Positions 1 through 14,728 of a DNA stretch of 64,000 nucleotides are shown here, one piece after another (within the stretch, counting starts at the first letter, position 1; each line of letters starts with the position of its first letter). This DNA is from Aphis gossypii (taxonomy: Eukaryota; Arthropoda; Insecta; Hemiptera; Aphididae), in assembly GCF_020184175.1 (NCBI RefSeq), contig NC_065530.1, positions 19,135,260-19,199,259 on the forward strand. Reading direction: 5' to 3'. The notes beneath the pieces were generated by a model, which ran no database searches, was not told where the DNA came from, and worked only from the letters and a program-made list of their open reading frames with translations. The translations under genes were made by a program, and so were the position numbers.

Positions 1-2082
1 TGTTATTCAATTAATCTTTCTCTGCACGACTGCGTCTCTAAAGCAGGAATGCCTCTAATTATTAATTTTATAATTAATAACAGGCCGCTGATCGTTATCA
101 ACTACGGCTTTCCTAGAAAAGTCTAGACATCCCCCCAAAAATAGATCACCATTGATAATATATATATTATATATATTATAATAATGTATATTATATTATA
201 GCCGTCGTCAATTTAGATTACAACTTACAGTTTGTGGGGTGTATAATTTCGATTTTCGATTAGGCTATTAGGTGCGCCACCGCAAAAGTTCTCATCGATT
301 GCTCCGAGTGGCAGTGGAAATGAAATACTTAACTTTTGTTAGTAAATTAGTACCAAAAACGATAAAACATATAACAAATATAAATATAAACTGATAAAAT
401 ATGCATACGTAATGTATGTATTATTATATATAATAATTAATAGTATAATATATATAGTAGATATACGCATGTATCCAGAAATAGTAGATAGGGAGTGAAG
501 GGGTAAATGTCGGTCCATGATTTTCCCGTAGACGTCATTGCACATTTGCACGTACGTGATACATACATATTACATATAGACGAAAATAAATTTATAAACA
601 ATGGTACCTACCTAACTGATAAATCAATGGGAGTAAAATAGAACCGCATATTATTACACGCTTTGATGAGAGTATGGATATAGGGCCTTTGGTGGGGGGA
701 TTACCCTTTGCCTTTATTCACCAAATCAATATACATAAAATATTTGTTTCCTACATAAAAAGTAATAATAAATATCTATACTTACAAATCGTATTATTAG
801 TAATTACTATAAATGTTTAAAAAATTGTATTATGATTTATATAGGTACCTACATAATCGTCAATCTTTACTTATTATCATAATAAATAAATATAGTCAAT
901 TTAGATATACGATGCTAAAAAACAAGAGCGAATATTGTGAATAAGAAGAGTGATACTTTAAACTTAAGATAGTTATCAATAAGTTTCTTTTTATGTTTGC
1001 AATAAATGAATTTTACAATTATTATTTAATTGCAAACTTATCATTTTTGTTATTATAAATTATACTGATAAAGTATCTTTAAAAGTGTGTTTAGATAATA
1101 ATAATAAATGACATGGGATAAAGTATATAGATATTTTTTTTTTACCAAAATTCTATAATATTACGCCATCTGTTGCAATTATTGAACAATACGCTTAAGT
1201 GATAATAGATAAAACAAAATAGTCAGAAAAGACAAAGGGAAGAGGCCTCTCATCGGAGGTACTTCAACGTAAATATAAATTTAAGGTATTAATCCTAAAA
1301 TAATAACAATAGTACAATAGATACATAATAATTATAAATAATAAAGATCATAGCTGAAGCGATACATTTTTTTTTATATTCAGGTCAATAAAGGTATTTA
1401 AACTAATATTGTTTTAGTATTTTTGAGCAAAAATAGCAAATACCCTGCGATTTATAGGTATTAGTTCGATTGTTAACATTATGTTAAATAGAATAATGTA
1501 ATAATATTATAGAATCATAATTATTATAGATCTGCTTTATTACTATGTAGGTATATAACAATAAAAAAAAATGGTGTGCTTATTGGTTTATTTACATAGT
1601 AGGTAATATTCTTTTTTTAGAAACCACCCCTTCCAAAATTTAACCCTGTATCTATAATAGTGTCCCGTCTTTAGATAGGTAGTGTGTAAATTGATCCCGA
1701 GCGACTATTCATAGTAGGTCCGATAATATGTAGCATCGTATAGGATTTCACATTTAACTTATAAACATATTGTATATAAAACATATTTGACGTTAGTTAT
1801 TAGTAAACATTATGATATAGCGTGTTAAAAAATAAATACAATTATTTAATAAAAAGTACTGTAGTAATAAACATTACAAGTCACTATTAAGATTCAACTA
1901 AAAAAAATAATATAATAAACTTGACGATAATTAAGTATAGGCCATAAAGTAACAACAAATTTGAACTTGTAGCTGGAAATTATGTGCTATATCTCCGAGA
2001 TTATCTTTTTTTTTTCAATGTACTGCAATCCAATTTCTTTTAAAATAATCTCTAAAAATGAGGTCACTGACTGGCGTTACTA
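1..2082. other. AT-rich intergenic DNA, no gene seen
   Basis: No open frame here has protein-like composition, and no splice-bounded exon was recognised. A small GC-richer patch near 225-325 has no identifiable content. Short TA-rich tracts (about 155-200 and 425-465) are simple sequence. Confidence 0.6.
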
Positions 2083-2414
2083 GGTTATAATTTAAATAAA
2101 ATTATGGTTTCAAAAAAAAGTAACTAATTCGTAATAATTTGTCACCACAAATTTCAAATTTGTAACACAAATATATTGTATAACCAGCCAAAATCAATTT
2201 TATATTAACGGGCAAATATATTAAAAAAAAAAAATTAATTATTTTAATAAAAATAAAAATTAATTTTATCAGTATTTTAGAAAAACAGATTTTTTTTATA
2301 GTAAATACAGAATCTGTCACCCGTAAATATAAAGGTGGTCTTGGGTTAAAAATTTCAAATTTGTGATTACGAATTATTAAAAATTGAAATAATATTTTTA
2401 CTAAAATTATAACC
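2083..2414. repeat. Probable MITE with inverted ends, about 330 bp
   Basis: The left end (GGTTATAATTT from 2083) recurs inverted at the right end (AAATTATAACC to 2414). The similarity continues inward: ACTAATTCGTAATAATTTG followed by CACAAATTTCAAATTTG on the left matches the reverse complement of about 2350-2380 on the right. The 104-codon minus-strand frame inside is low-complexity and is not called a gene. No convincing target-site duplication was seen, so the boundaries are approximate. Confidence 0.45.
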
Positions 2415-4198
2415 AAGTGCCAAGTGGTGTCAGGAACAGTGAACTACTAAAAAGAGGTCCAGATAAATCGTATGATTCAACATGAAATTCTATACGATGC
2501 TACAAATTTTTGTACTGTGAATAGTTGCCTGTGATCAATTTACGCTATTAACTGTCCACTAAATTTATTGATATATTATATCCATCAATAACTGGTAATG
2601 AGTTATTATTGAATATTGGTTATTTACTTATAAGTAATTTCTAGGACCTGGATATAAATGTCATAAAAACTATTAACAAATGTTCTAAAAAAAGTAACCT
2701 AATAATTTTAACACAATAACTAGACTAGTTAAGGCATGAAATTATGTAAGTGATAAGAAAATTACTATTTAACTTTCAACATTTCTTAACACTAATTTAT
2801 CTTAACTGAACTAACAAAAACGAAATTCCAAACGTTAGGCACACCATACATAATGGTACATATTAATAAAACAGCAGGCATACTAATAAAAGCGATGGCG
2901 CTGTACGAGTATCTATCTGCAACTAACTAATATTATTTGTTATTTGTTTGAATCCCGGTAAGACACCAACCCTATTATTGCTTAAGTTAGATTCAGACGT
3001 GTTCATATATATGTATAAAGCAGTTGACATTTAGTATGAATGAAAAACATTTCAAAATTATAAAAGCAAGTATTAAGAGAAATATATTTCTTGGCATAAT
3101 ATTTTAAACCCTTAATATTTACACTTTAAAAGTTACGAAGCTCGTACAAATGCTTTTATGCATACATTAAAAATTAGTAAAATTACCTATATGAAAATGC
3201 TAAAAGATGTTCTAAAAATAGAAAAACATAAAAAAACAAAATAATAATTTTATCTATGAAGTATTATGTTACGTGGAACGAATTATATACCTGGAATACA
3301 TAGGTCTAGAAATTCTAAAAAATAATACACTTATATTAAAATCCGAGTTCTAGTTATTACATTTTCATAAATACAAAATTTGTTCAAAGATCAATATTAT
3401 AAACGGATTGCGGAAAGAATAGAAGAAATAAAACTATATGGTATACGATAATATATGATATACATGTAATATTATGTCTACCGTCTACTTGAATAATGCT
3501 GAAAAAATTCAAAATTAAGTCTAGTTACGCCGAATGTTATAGTATAGTAGATAGACATGATTATTTATAATTGATAGATACTTAGGATAAATTTAATTTT
3601 TATTTAATAGAAAAAAATAAGCATTTATCAGGTATAATAGGTCATGTACCTACTCATATGTATACATATAATATACGAAAATTATACCTAATGTTCCTTA
3701 ATCCTTAATAACCATTCGAAAAAATAATCAAATTATAATTGTCATAATAAATTATAATATTACGATGTCCTGGCATAGTAATTTTGTCCTTATCTTTCAT
3801 AGGTAATAAAGTAAATTTTAAATTGACGTAACATGTTAATATATTATCAAACCTCAATAAGAATTTTATCAGTGCGATTTTAAAATAAACTGTGTTATTA
3901 ACATAGAATTAACTTTGAAGTCAAAATTGACTTGTCATAGAATGAGGTAGGTTTGTTACATAAATAGACAATAGCTAAAAATTAATCTAAATGTTTTGAA
4001 AACGTCATTGCATGTGTATCGTAAAATATAGTACCTATAATATACGTAAGAGTTTCATGTTCATGGGAATTTGAATGTTTTTGAATAACAACAAAGCAAC
4101 TATAAAATCATTATTCTTTGTTTAAAATGTAATTATGTTATGTATTCAATTTCGTCAAAATTTAAACTTGGAATGTCTAAAATAATAATTGTACTTAT
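2415..4198. other. AT-rich intergenic DNA, nothing recognised
   Basis: No coding exon, RNA gene or bounded repeat was recognised. The sequence is typical AT-rich spacer. Confidence 0.55.
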
Positions 4199-4312
4199 AT
4201 ATTTTAGATTCCGAGCAGAGCGATGAGTGTAATTGATTTTACAATGATGTGTGTATTTTTTTATCTGAAGTGACTGAAGTTAATCTGAAAAATTGCTTCG
4301 ATTTTTAATATT
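4199..4312. repeat. Copy of dispersed repeat family (GATTCTGAACGGAG type)
   Basis: TTTTAGATTCCGAGCAGAG, then TTGATTTTACAATGATGTG, then TTGCTTCGATTTTTAATA match in the same order the reverse complement of the right end of the 51.75-52.94 kb element. They also match the left end of the copy at 57.78 kb. This copy is diverged and its far end was not located. Confidence 0.7.
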
Positions 4313-7300
4313 TATATTATTTCTAGTAAGAAAGCGAATATAATTGATACTTCGGAGGGTCCAAAATTACAAATTCATAATTCTATTTTATTGTAATTAA
4401 TCAATATTTTTTATAGCGATTTTCACTTATTGTTTTTATAAGTATTTACTAGACAGACTATATCATAAAAATATTTTAGTACTTTTTGAGCATAGGCACA
4501 TCTTATGTTATTATAAATAATTTATATATATTATTTTTTATATAAAAAAAAAATTGAGCTTCATTCCACAAATATTTTTTGTGTACCTAATACCTATAGA
4601 AAGACTAAAAAATTTTTTCAAATCTTTTTAATTAGCTGTTCAAAAATATTATATGAGACTCTAAAATATTTTGAACATTATACTTTGTAAATAAATATAT
4701 GCAGAATAATTAATAAATAATAATACTTTTATAAAGGGTCATTTTGTATGTTCACGATAACTATGATTTTTATACTTAAAATATACATTTATTCAAATTC
4801 TGATTTTTGGAATTATACTTAAGTAAGTATATTACTTAAATCAAATTAAAATATATTATAAAGTATATAGCCAAAAATTAGTCAAGAATACTACTAGACG
4901 TTTTGTCTTGGTAATAATTTATAAGTAGGTATATCTATTATATTCAACAATATGTTTATAAAGATCTTAAAATGCCAACCTTTAAAAGAACCGCTTAACA
5001 TGTATGTTTAAAATACCACGCAAAAGCTCTCCAGCACTTAAACCCATTAGTTTTAGCTCTCTCCTTTCAAAACACTTCTAATGCAGTTAATGAGCGTATG
5101 AAACGATAATGGATTTTTTAGTCTAAGATTTTAAAAACAGTGGCTGCATGGAACGAACTAATTCTTAATCTTCTCATGACTTTTAAATTTAATCTATATT
5201 TAATATTGTATCACTTAAATTCCCACTCTGCTGCATAATAGATTTCAAGTATGCCACGTAATGGAGTCACTATACTCACTGCCATATAGAATATGTTAAG
5301 AATAAATTTGAAAACACACACATACATATCATTGTAAAACCTAAACAATTATCGCCTTACACAAATTCTAAAAGGTAAGTGTACTTATTTCCTATACCAA
5401 AAATGTCAAGCACGCGGTCCTCGGTTAAATTTTTTGTGGTCGTAACTACTCGTACCTAGGTATTAACCGGTAGGTACATTATTATTATATTATCTTGTCT
5501 TCTAATAAACAGTAATCGAATAAATATTATTTATTCATTTATTTATAATAATATAATATAATAAGCTCTTTTATACAACAATACACACACAAAAAAAAAA
5601 TGTACAAATCTTTGGCATAAAGAAATTAAAAATAAAAACATAAAAGTGATAATTTAGAAAAAATAATTAAGCATTATTTATACTTTAAAAATAAAAAAGT
5701 TTTAGCTTTAAAGGGTAGGTAAAATAATACAAAAAAAGACAGCTGAGTTCCTTTTGTCATTTAATAGAATTAAAAAAAAAAAAAAATGAATTTTTGCCAA
5801 AGTGTTTGTTTTAAATTTTGTTATAAAGATCAAATTAAAATTATGAGTATTTCTAATAGAGATTCTAAATTAAATTAAATTTAAAATTTCTGGGCAGTTT
5901 ATATAGTTATTAGTTATTACTTATTTAAAATATCATAAACAAACATAATATCCATTAAATCACCTCGGATCGAAAGAGAATCTAGCACTATAGATTCCTG
6001 AACCAAAAGGAAAGAATCTGGTAGCAAGTTGAATCTAATTGGTATACTTCCAGAAGAGATAAATAAAAAGCTTCCAGTACATTGTAAAATAATCAAAAGA
6101 GAAATAAAGTAAAAGAAATTTTCATACAAAATTAGTTTTTGGTAAGTTTTAGATTCTGAAGGAAGTGATGAATGTATTTTTATTTTGTTGTACTTCATAA
6201 ACAAATAATTGTGCTATAATAATTTTTACTTAATGTTTATGAAATATGAATACAACATTTTTAGCTTTTTTGTTGTATTCAAGAAGTATTAACCATTTAA
6301 ACTTTGGAATTCTATTATTAGAAAGTTTAAAGTTTTTAATTTAGAAGTAAAGTTATCGTGTTTTACATATTATACGCAATGCAATTACAAAAATATTTAC
6401 TCATTTTAATTTATTTTTAGGTATTTAAAATGTTTGAATTTATTATTGTTTTTTTTTTAAATTTCTGATCAGAATTTTTGGACTTGAAAATACAATTTTT
6501 ACAATGTTTTTATGAAAGCCTTTTTGATGATTGTATTTTGACAAAATTGCAAAAATTTTAAAATTATTTTGTTGATAGATAAAATAAATAAGATTTGAAA
6601 ATATAATACAAGATTTCTCATAAGTAGATCATATTGAAATCAAGAAATCTAAAAATACATGAACACAAGTTTTGCTTTATCATTTCCAGTCCAATGAAAT
6701 TCCTTATTGGTTTCCCGAGGATTACAGTTAAGGTTAAATGCTTATTATATTATTTATATTATTCATAGTTATTCACATAGTAGTGGCGAATGTGAATTTC
6801 AATAATTTTTAACAAAAAGCTAAAAGGGGCAGTAACTAAAAACAAATTTCGGCTAGGGAGGGGATAATTTACATTTTTCAATATATTACACACTATTTGT
6901 ATGAATTCAGACGTATAAATTTTTTTTAATTTTTGAACAATTATCTGTGGATGAAGCGCTGATTCAAACTATTAGACAATCTTCCGTCTCAACAGTCCCG
7001 CATACATACATTTACTATGGGGGATTAGTGTAAAAAATCTTACTTATATAACTTGTTTGAATTTGTTTTTATTAAGGAGATGGGGGCTGAAGAAATATTT
7101 CTCTAGAGAGGGATCCGGAGTTCAAAAATTGTAATACTTAGTTAAAAGAATGTTTTTTGCAGAACTTAAAAAATGCCAAGGGGGATTTACTCCTACATTT
7201 TCCAATGTATATATGTTACGCTTGTAAAATAATGAAACAATAATAGAAAAACAATCACGTTTCCACTGATTATAAATGGTGGCCAGTGGGTATATTAATA

Positions 7301-9058
7301 TAATATTATCGATCACAAATCACAATGTGAAATATTGTTGTTCTACTATGTCATAAAATATGTGCAGAATCGGATAGCATTGGAAGATTATCGGAAAAAA
7401 AAAATATTTTTATTTAATTTTACTGTATGTTTACATTCATTATTCGCAATGGTCAGTAAAGCGCATGCCGGTGATGTTTATTTTATTTATTCCAAGAAGA
7501 CTGTTAATACAAACGTCTTGACTTTATATGTTCTCTCTTTTCCGCTGGCGCTTACCATTCGCCCACAGTTTACTCGTCAGACGTTATAGTCGCCAATCGC
7601 CATTGTCCATTTATAATTGTTATTCGCTTAGTTTATGTATACCCTAGAAATATATTACTATTTTAGATATTTGAAAATTTCGTTTTCGATGTGAAAATGT
7701 GATTTGTAATTTAGACAAGAATACAAGATGCACGAGTGCACTATCCTATCACCTATACGTATAGTATATCAAATAAACATTAAAAAAATACAATTTTAAA
7801 GCTTTTTGATTGATTACTAAAAAAAAATTATCATATATCAATTGAAAAAAAATTAAAACAAAGAGAGAAAATTACAAGTCTTTATAAATGGCTCTAAAAG
7901 AGTAAAAATATATTTAAAAAATCTATTATACCTATATATAAATACTTGATGAACATTTCAAGGTTCTATGGATAATCATTTTTGAATTAAATTTAAATTT
8001 AAAAAAATATATTTACCGCCTAAACATGGCCATTATTTTTTTTTTTTTTTTGTTTATATAGAACTTTTACTTTTGATCTAATTACTAAGTAACAAACTAG
8101 ATCAAATTTTCTATCATAAATCATTCTTAAAGTTAAAGATTGAAGTTTTTTTTTTGTTCCCATGAATAATGCCAGACACAAACACACCAAAAAAAATATT
8201 GATGTAAGATATCAATTTAAAATCTATACTTTCATTGTTATACTATCAGAATCTAAAATATTGATGTTTCACTTATTCAATTTTACAAGTTATATGACGT
8301 GTATATGTATAGATATATACAGTTGAACAGATCAACCTTAACCTACAAAATGTGTATGCCAAACACATTTTCGGCTGTCAGCAAATATTTTTGCCAAAAC
8401 TTCAATGTTCAATTTAATGTTAAATATAGTATTTTTAATGTGTACGTCTAATGTGGTAGTTTGCAGTTTATGATGGTTTATCTATTTAGTATAACCATTA
8501 GCATAGTTCATAGACACCATAATACTTTAGTCTTACAAACTGAGACACGGAATATAGTTAATGATGGTTTATACATTTAATATATATATATATTGTATAT
8601 ATAATTCATTACAATGTATTCTAAATATACCGAGCTAGTAGTATTTATTAACCAATTTTTAATTATAAAACATAATCTTATATTATATAGGTAATATAGG
8701 TACTAGGTGTACGGTAATTAGCTATAGGTATATTATTATAACGTGTGACCTGCATGTAAAGATTTTATAGTTAAAAAATGTATAGATATTTATATTAATT
8801 TATTAAAAAATAATAGAATTATATTCATATAAGTACATATAATATATTATATTATATGCACGTATCTACGTATGTATTCATAATTTTAAAGCTTATCAAT
8901 AATAAAAAGTAGCCATCCATCAATAATATATAACGATACAAATAGTGCAACAATTCATGTGTCTATACACCGAAAACTAATTTAAAAAAGTCATATTTCA
9001 TTGATCATTCTACATAAAATTTTACTTGGGTTACAACTTACAATATATACGTATATAT
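4313..9058. other. AT-rich intergenic DNA, no gene seen
   Basis: No exon was recognised. A small hairpin (GAATACAACA at 6248-6257 against TGTTGTATTC at 6271-6280) lies near 6.25 kb. A slightly GC-richer patch at about 7440-7620 covers an 84-codon frame with no recognisable protein features; it could be regulatory, but nothing shows this. Confidence 0.5.
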
Positions 9059-9059
9059 A

Positions 9060-9118
<59 letters not shown>
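9059..9118. repeat. (GT)n microsatellite
   Basis: An almost pure run of alternating TG dinucleotides, about 28 units, flanked by TA-rich alternating sequence. This is simple sequence and its length is likely to vary between individuals. Confidence 0.95.
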
Positions 9119-9749
9119 ATGAATATAATTTCATTATAACATAATTGGTATATTGATAACTATACATTTGTTACCTACTACTTACACATACATGTCACAT
9201 ACCTATTGTAGTAGTATAGGCCCCTACACCTAATTACTGTATATAATTCATTACCTTTATACTATTATTATGTTTTATAATAAAAAAATTAAACTTAGTT
9301 TTACATGAATTTTTGTGGTTTGATTAATGTGGTACATTCTTGTAAGATCGAATAAAGCTACTAATAACTAAGTATAATATTTAGAATACATTATAATGAA
9401 TTATATATTTGTGTATGAAGAGTTTTTATTACTTGAGTGAGTAATTTTCATAGAAAGAAATATTAATTTTCGAAAATGTTCATTCATGAAAATTCATATT
9501 TGTAAATTCTAAGGTATTATAATCAGATTGTAATAACTTGTAATTAATAATTAACATAAAGTTTATAAAGCATATCAAATAACTACTCGAAAATCAGTAT
9601 AGACTGATACAGTGATACGTAGTTATATATCTTTTTAATTTTTTTATACATTGTAATTTAAATTACGAACCTATTTACAACCACGCTTTGAAATTATCTT
9701 TGAGATTATACATGACATTATAACATTTATAAAAAAAAAAAAGGCTAGT

Positions 9750-10068
9750 TAGGTCCTGAGTATCGCACTTGTTTTGTTTTGGAAGTCAAATCCAATATTT
9801 TCACGCGTGTATATTGTTGTCCCGTCATAAAAAATACTCAGGATATTGACGACTTAAGTGGGTTGTGTAGCCTGTGTATAACGATTTTCATTAGAGGGCT
9901 TCGCACCCCGTCTTGTTTTAAGCATGTAAACAAAACAGCTCTCGCTTTTAATACGGTATTTTATATTTTTAATCATACAACGTTGCGTTTTTAATAAACA
10001 CCCGTGAACATTGTTTGAAATTGTTTCCTACCCATCAGTAACGTTACGTTTATATATACAATGGGTGT
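9750..10068 (+). promoter_or_regulatory. Candidate promoter/5' region of the ankyrin gene
   Basis: Base composition rises from strongly AT-rich to mixed, with CpG dinucleotides, just before a GC-rich stretch (10060-10300) that is phase-compatible as first coding exon. TATATATA lies at about 10051-10058. This is inference from composition and position; no transcription start is visible. Confidence 0.3.
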
Positions 10069-10294
10069 ATGTGTCCTTCTACCGACACCATAACCCACCC
10101 GCACATCGGTCGTCCCCGCCGAGAAACCCACCCCCAGACCGATCGACTGGATAGTGTTAATCACGCAAACGCGGGACGCCGGCCAAGTTTGGAACAAACG
10201 CCTCGTGAAAAAATATTTTTCTTCCCATACACATTCGGCTTTTGTCCGGCTACCCAGACACCGCGCTACCACCGCCGTCGCCGGTACTTGGTCG
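10069..10294 (+). CDS. Possible first coding exon of the ankyrin-repeat gene
   Basis: A GC-rich open stretch starts with ATG at 10069 and encodes about 75 residues rich in Pro, Thr, Arg and His (residues such as HPHIGRPRRETHP near the start). A GTCG|GTATCT donor at 10295 leaves one base, which fits the exon at 14628, where two bases complete a Gly codon. The joined reading would run RRRYLVG-RSSDTGRR. Support is limited to base composition, an open frame and phase. The start codon has another near-upstream ATG in a different frame, and the splice would span a 4.3-kb intron. It could instead be untranslated. Confidence 0.35.
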
Positions 10295-13200
10295 GTATCT
10301 CTATGTATATGTGAATTACGAAAGCTATGTAGTTTAACAACGTGATTAAAATATATTTATAAATTCATAAATTTAAATTTAAGAGTTTCAAATGTTAGGT
10401 AACATTTGAAATAATAAAAAAAAAATGATATCAATAATCTTTGCAATCAAAGATATTGCAATTACATAAAATATGAATCGTGTTGATATACATTATTGAA
10501 TCGCTTAACATGTACGGGTTTACTGCCTATAAACTACACACAGTTACTCCAAATCCATGTAAGTACCTGCTATTTTTTTAACTGTATATTATTTTATTTT
10601 TCTAATAGTTATAAATAATTAATTGCTAATTAATCAAAATTTTATACTAATCACAATTAATTCTAAATTTTTTGTACTTTAATGTTGAAGTACATGACAT
10701 GTAGCTAACTAATACTTTTTTGTAGCTGCTTTAAAATGTTTTATTTTATTATTAATATAAAGCCATGATTTCATTTATGAAATTTAATAGATTTTCGTAT
10801 AAAAATTATTGATATTGAATAAATTATGGATTGGTGGTTATAAATGTTATGACTTATCTAAACATTAATTCCAAATATCTTGTGAAGCTATTTTCAAAAA
10901 AATTGTTCTTATTTAGGTTCCCCACTACACCATTAATTAAATAAACTAATTTTGATTATTAATATATTTTTTTTTAATTTTTGTATAAAAATAAATAATC
11001 TGTACCATAAAGTTTAAGGTAAAATAAGAATATGTGCTACAATGTTATAAATATTATTAAAAAAATGTATTTGTTAAAATTTATTTATTTAAATGATAGA
11101 ATTAATTTAAACATTTTCTGGGATGAAAAAAAAATATATACAATTTATATTAAGTACAATATATTTTACATGATTGGTAACTAGATAAATTTATAAATAT
11201 ATAAATAAATAAAATAATAAAAAATTAGAATTAGTCAAGGTTTTATAAATTTATATGCATATGTCTTATTTTTTGTTATACCTATTTAATTAAAGTTCTC
11301 AATTTTTAAATTCTGAACAATGAATGAAGTGAGGTAGTCCATAGTATAAAATTATAATGATGTATTTTGTTTTTGAATACACTTTTTGTGTTCAGTAAAA
11401 GTACTTAAAAATTTCATACAGCTCCTATATAGCCCTATATATAGATTGGAATTTTAAGACGTAATATGGCATATTATAAAATTGAATTTTTAATATTTTA
11501 GTATTTCAGATAATTTATTGAGTAATACTACCAAAACCTGGAAAAAAATGTTCATTCGTGTTTTACTCATAAGTATAATATTGTAAATTATAACAGAAAT
11601 AGCATAATGTGCTATATGTATATTATATATTAAATTCTAGTTTATCATAGAAAACAATAACCTCTAAAAATAACACATAATTATTAAACCAATATCTTCC
11701 CCCATTATATTCAAAATGATTAAATCTAAAAAAATAAATAGGTTCAGTAGATTTAAAAAAAGTTATTAATTTGTTTTTCAAACTAAGTCTTATTTTTTCT
11801 GCTAAAATGTATTTAATATTATCGAGTAAAATTCAACCCTATATTATCTGCTCTAGTAAATAATAAATAATTAAAATATCAAACTTACTTACTAAAAAGT
11901 ACTTGCTTATTAAGTCGTTGAACTGCCGTAATTATTTTGTGCAAGAGAGAACGTGTTAATCACGTTAATTACGGATTTCTTGCTGCGAATAGTCATTCGT
12001 CAACATTATGAAATTATATTACTTACTATTTTTTGTGGCAACATTATTTCATGGCATAATATGTAAACATTGTAAACCATATTATTTTGTTATTCTTTTT
12101 TAATTTCTACATTTAGAAGACATTTGATTATCGAAAAATTTAATGAGTATACCTAGTCGAACCTCTTTTGTAGTATTAACCCTTTCAGATCCAACTATTT
12201 GATGTCTAATAAATTTTTTTTTTAAATTTTTTAAAAGTATGTAATATGTATCTGCGAGTAATTTAATCCACGTTCAAAAGAATTCTGACAATTATTGGAA
12301 GACTTACAGATGAGTAGGTACACCATAGTGTACTTTGGGACTTCGTGAAAACTATAAATTATTATTAATTTTCAATTTAAAAACGGACAATAACTTTCCA
12401 TGCTTACAGTCTTATAGATCCTTAGTTCTAAATCAGTGTGTTGCGTAGAACCTATATCGTAACGTGTTGACATAAAGTTCGATTAATTTTTTTTTAATAA
12501 GTAGCCAAGTAGGCACTTATTATTAATTTTGAATGAAAGAATTTCTTCAATTTTGTTATTGTACGTTTTTAATAAAATGGTAGAATGTAAATAAAGAATT
12601 TAAATAGGTTTGTATTTCTTGTTATTTTTTCAAAAATCGATTCATTTTTAAGTATTGTATAAATTTAAGTTAGGGTGTTTTTGTGAAAAAAAGCTGAGAG
12701 TCAATAGTTTAGATAATAGAACAATAATAAAAAATATCTCAATATAAACCACTCACGTATAGTAGGTATAGATCACCTAAATATTTATATCTACGTTGTG
12801 AATTATTACTCTCTTACTCTCTTTCTCTCTCTCTCTATGTATTTATATATATATTGTGCCTGAGGGAAGTTACTTGAAAAATGAAAAATTATTGATTATT
12901 CGTATAATAATATAAAATATTTGTTGTTAATTTTAAGTTTTAAATTCAAATTTGTGTAACACGCATATACCTATATTAAAATAATAAAAAAGTATAAAAT
13001 TCGTTCTTAAACATATTTCATGTTGAAATAATAACCTCTTGAAATACATTACTAAAGAATACCTTTTAAAAACAAGAAAATATTAATTTACATCATATGA
13101 TTATTTTGTAAAATAATTTAATTTATATACATGATTTTTTATTAATAACAATTTAATATTGTAAAATTGTGTAATAAAAATATATTCTAAAAAAAAAGTA

Positions 13201-14627
13201 TACTCATTTTAATAGAGATATTGATTTATAATACTTATCAAACTTTAAGTTTAATCAATTTCAATTTAAGTTTTATAAATTTTTATGTTAATCAATAATC
13301 ATACAAAAATACGAAAAAATATAGTAAACACATAAATGCGTTGGTTAGAAAAAGTTATTTTATGGTAAAATTAAATGATTTACGCGTTGTTTTTATAAAA
13401 CTTTATAATAGTTTAACACAATAGAATTATAAAATAAAATAATTTAAAATTATAAGATTATAATATACGTTTATGAATTAACTATTAATCGTACATTTAT
13501 TTAATAAGCTTACAATTCGAAACAAACGATTAAAATAATAAATAAGTATAAATAATAATAAATTTATTACCCAGTGGACATTACCCATATCTTGTTTAAT
13601 GCATTTTCGATTTGAAAATACAATGTCTTTATGTCTAAAATAAATAAATACAAAATCTTTAGTAATTGTTTTATTAATATTATGCATAAATAAAATATAG
13701 TAAATATTAAATGTTATATGCAATTTTCAATTTTGATTTCTTAAATTATTTCTTATTTTAATTCCAATATTTATAAATGAAAAATGTAATAGTAAATAAT
13801 ATTATGTTAAATTAATAATTATTTTCAAAAAATCCTTCTGGCTTCTACGATACTAGAAATTATAAAGATAAAAATGTAATAAAAAATATAAGTACCTATT
13901 TTTCTTCATTATTTTATTTTTAGTGTTTTTATTGCTATAGTGTAAATGTTAGATAATTTAAAGTTTTTGGTTAATTAGATTTTTAAAAATATTTGTAATA
14001 CATGAAAAATCTAATTTTGTCTTTGGATTAAGACTGATTCTAAAGAGAAATTATTCAAATCAGATTTTATAAACGTAATAATAATTATTAATTTATCAGA
14101 ACTTAAATTTGAATTTTAAATTATGCATATATAATCATCCTGAGGTTAGGAATAAATAACACATTTTAAATTAAAAATCTACAATTATTTCTTATAAACT
14201 ACTAATTAGTAGTATATAAAAAATATAATATAGTGAGTTTAATTTTTAATACATACGAATATAAATTACGTATTTTGGTGATTTTTTACAAATATTTATG
14301 TGCATTATACTTCACTGGTGCATTAAGTTCTGAGTCCTAGCTGATTATAATTTACGAATACAACTTTTAAGTTTTAATATTATATAGGTATATAATTATA
14401 AATTAATACGTTAACATGTATAAATTATATTATGGACAGACAAGAGTGAACTTTTCACTGAAAATATAATAGATTCTTTTTTAAAAAAAGTTATACTTAT
14501 AGATATAATATACAAAATATACATCTAGCTCAAAGATGAATCATTCTTCACAATTGTGATTATTTTTCTAATCAAACTGACGACCATGTAGTATATTGTA
14601 CCTATTTAATTTCTTAATTTATTTCAG
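10295..14627 (+). other. AT-rich intron or 5' flank of the ankyrin gene
   Basis: No exon was recognised. It contains a CT-rich simple tract near 12812-12836. If 10069-10294 is exon 1, this is intron 1; if not, it is upstream flank. Confidence 0.5.
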
Positions 14628-14728
14628 GTCGGTCATCCGATACCGGACGAAGGACATCTGCAACCGTTCATTATAATCCGAAAATCCCGTTCAACAGTAC
14701 TACGGATCATATTTACAGAACAAAAGAT
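14628..14728 (+). CDS. Exon of the ankyrin gene (N-terminal part)
   Basis: It is preceded by ATTTCAG and followed by GTGAGT. Only the frame starting with two carried bases (RSSDTGRRTSATVHYN...RTKD) stays open into the next exon; the other two frames hit stops. The required incoming phase is one base. Confidence 0.7.

Noticed and set aside
2102..2416. 104-codon minus-strand frame
   Set aside because: Low-complexity Ile/Leu/Phe/Lys peptide that coincides with an inverted-repeat element.
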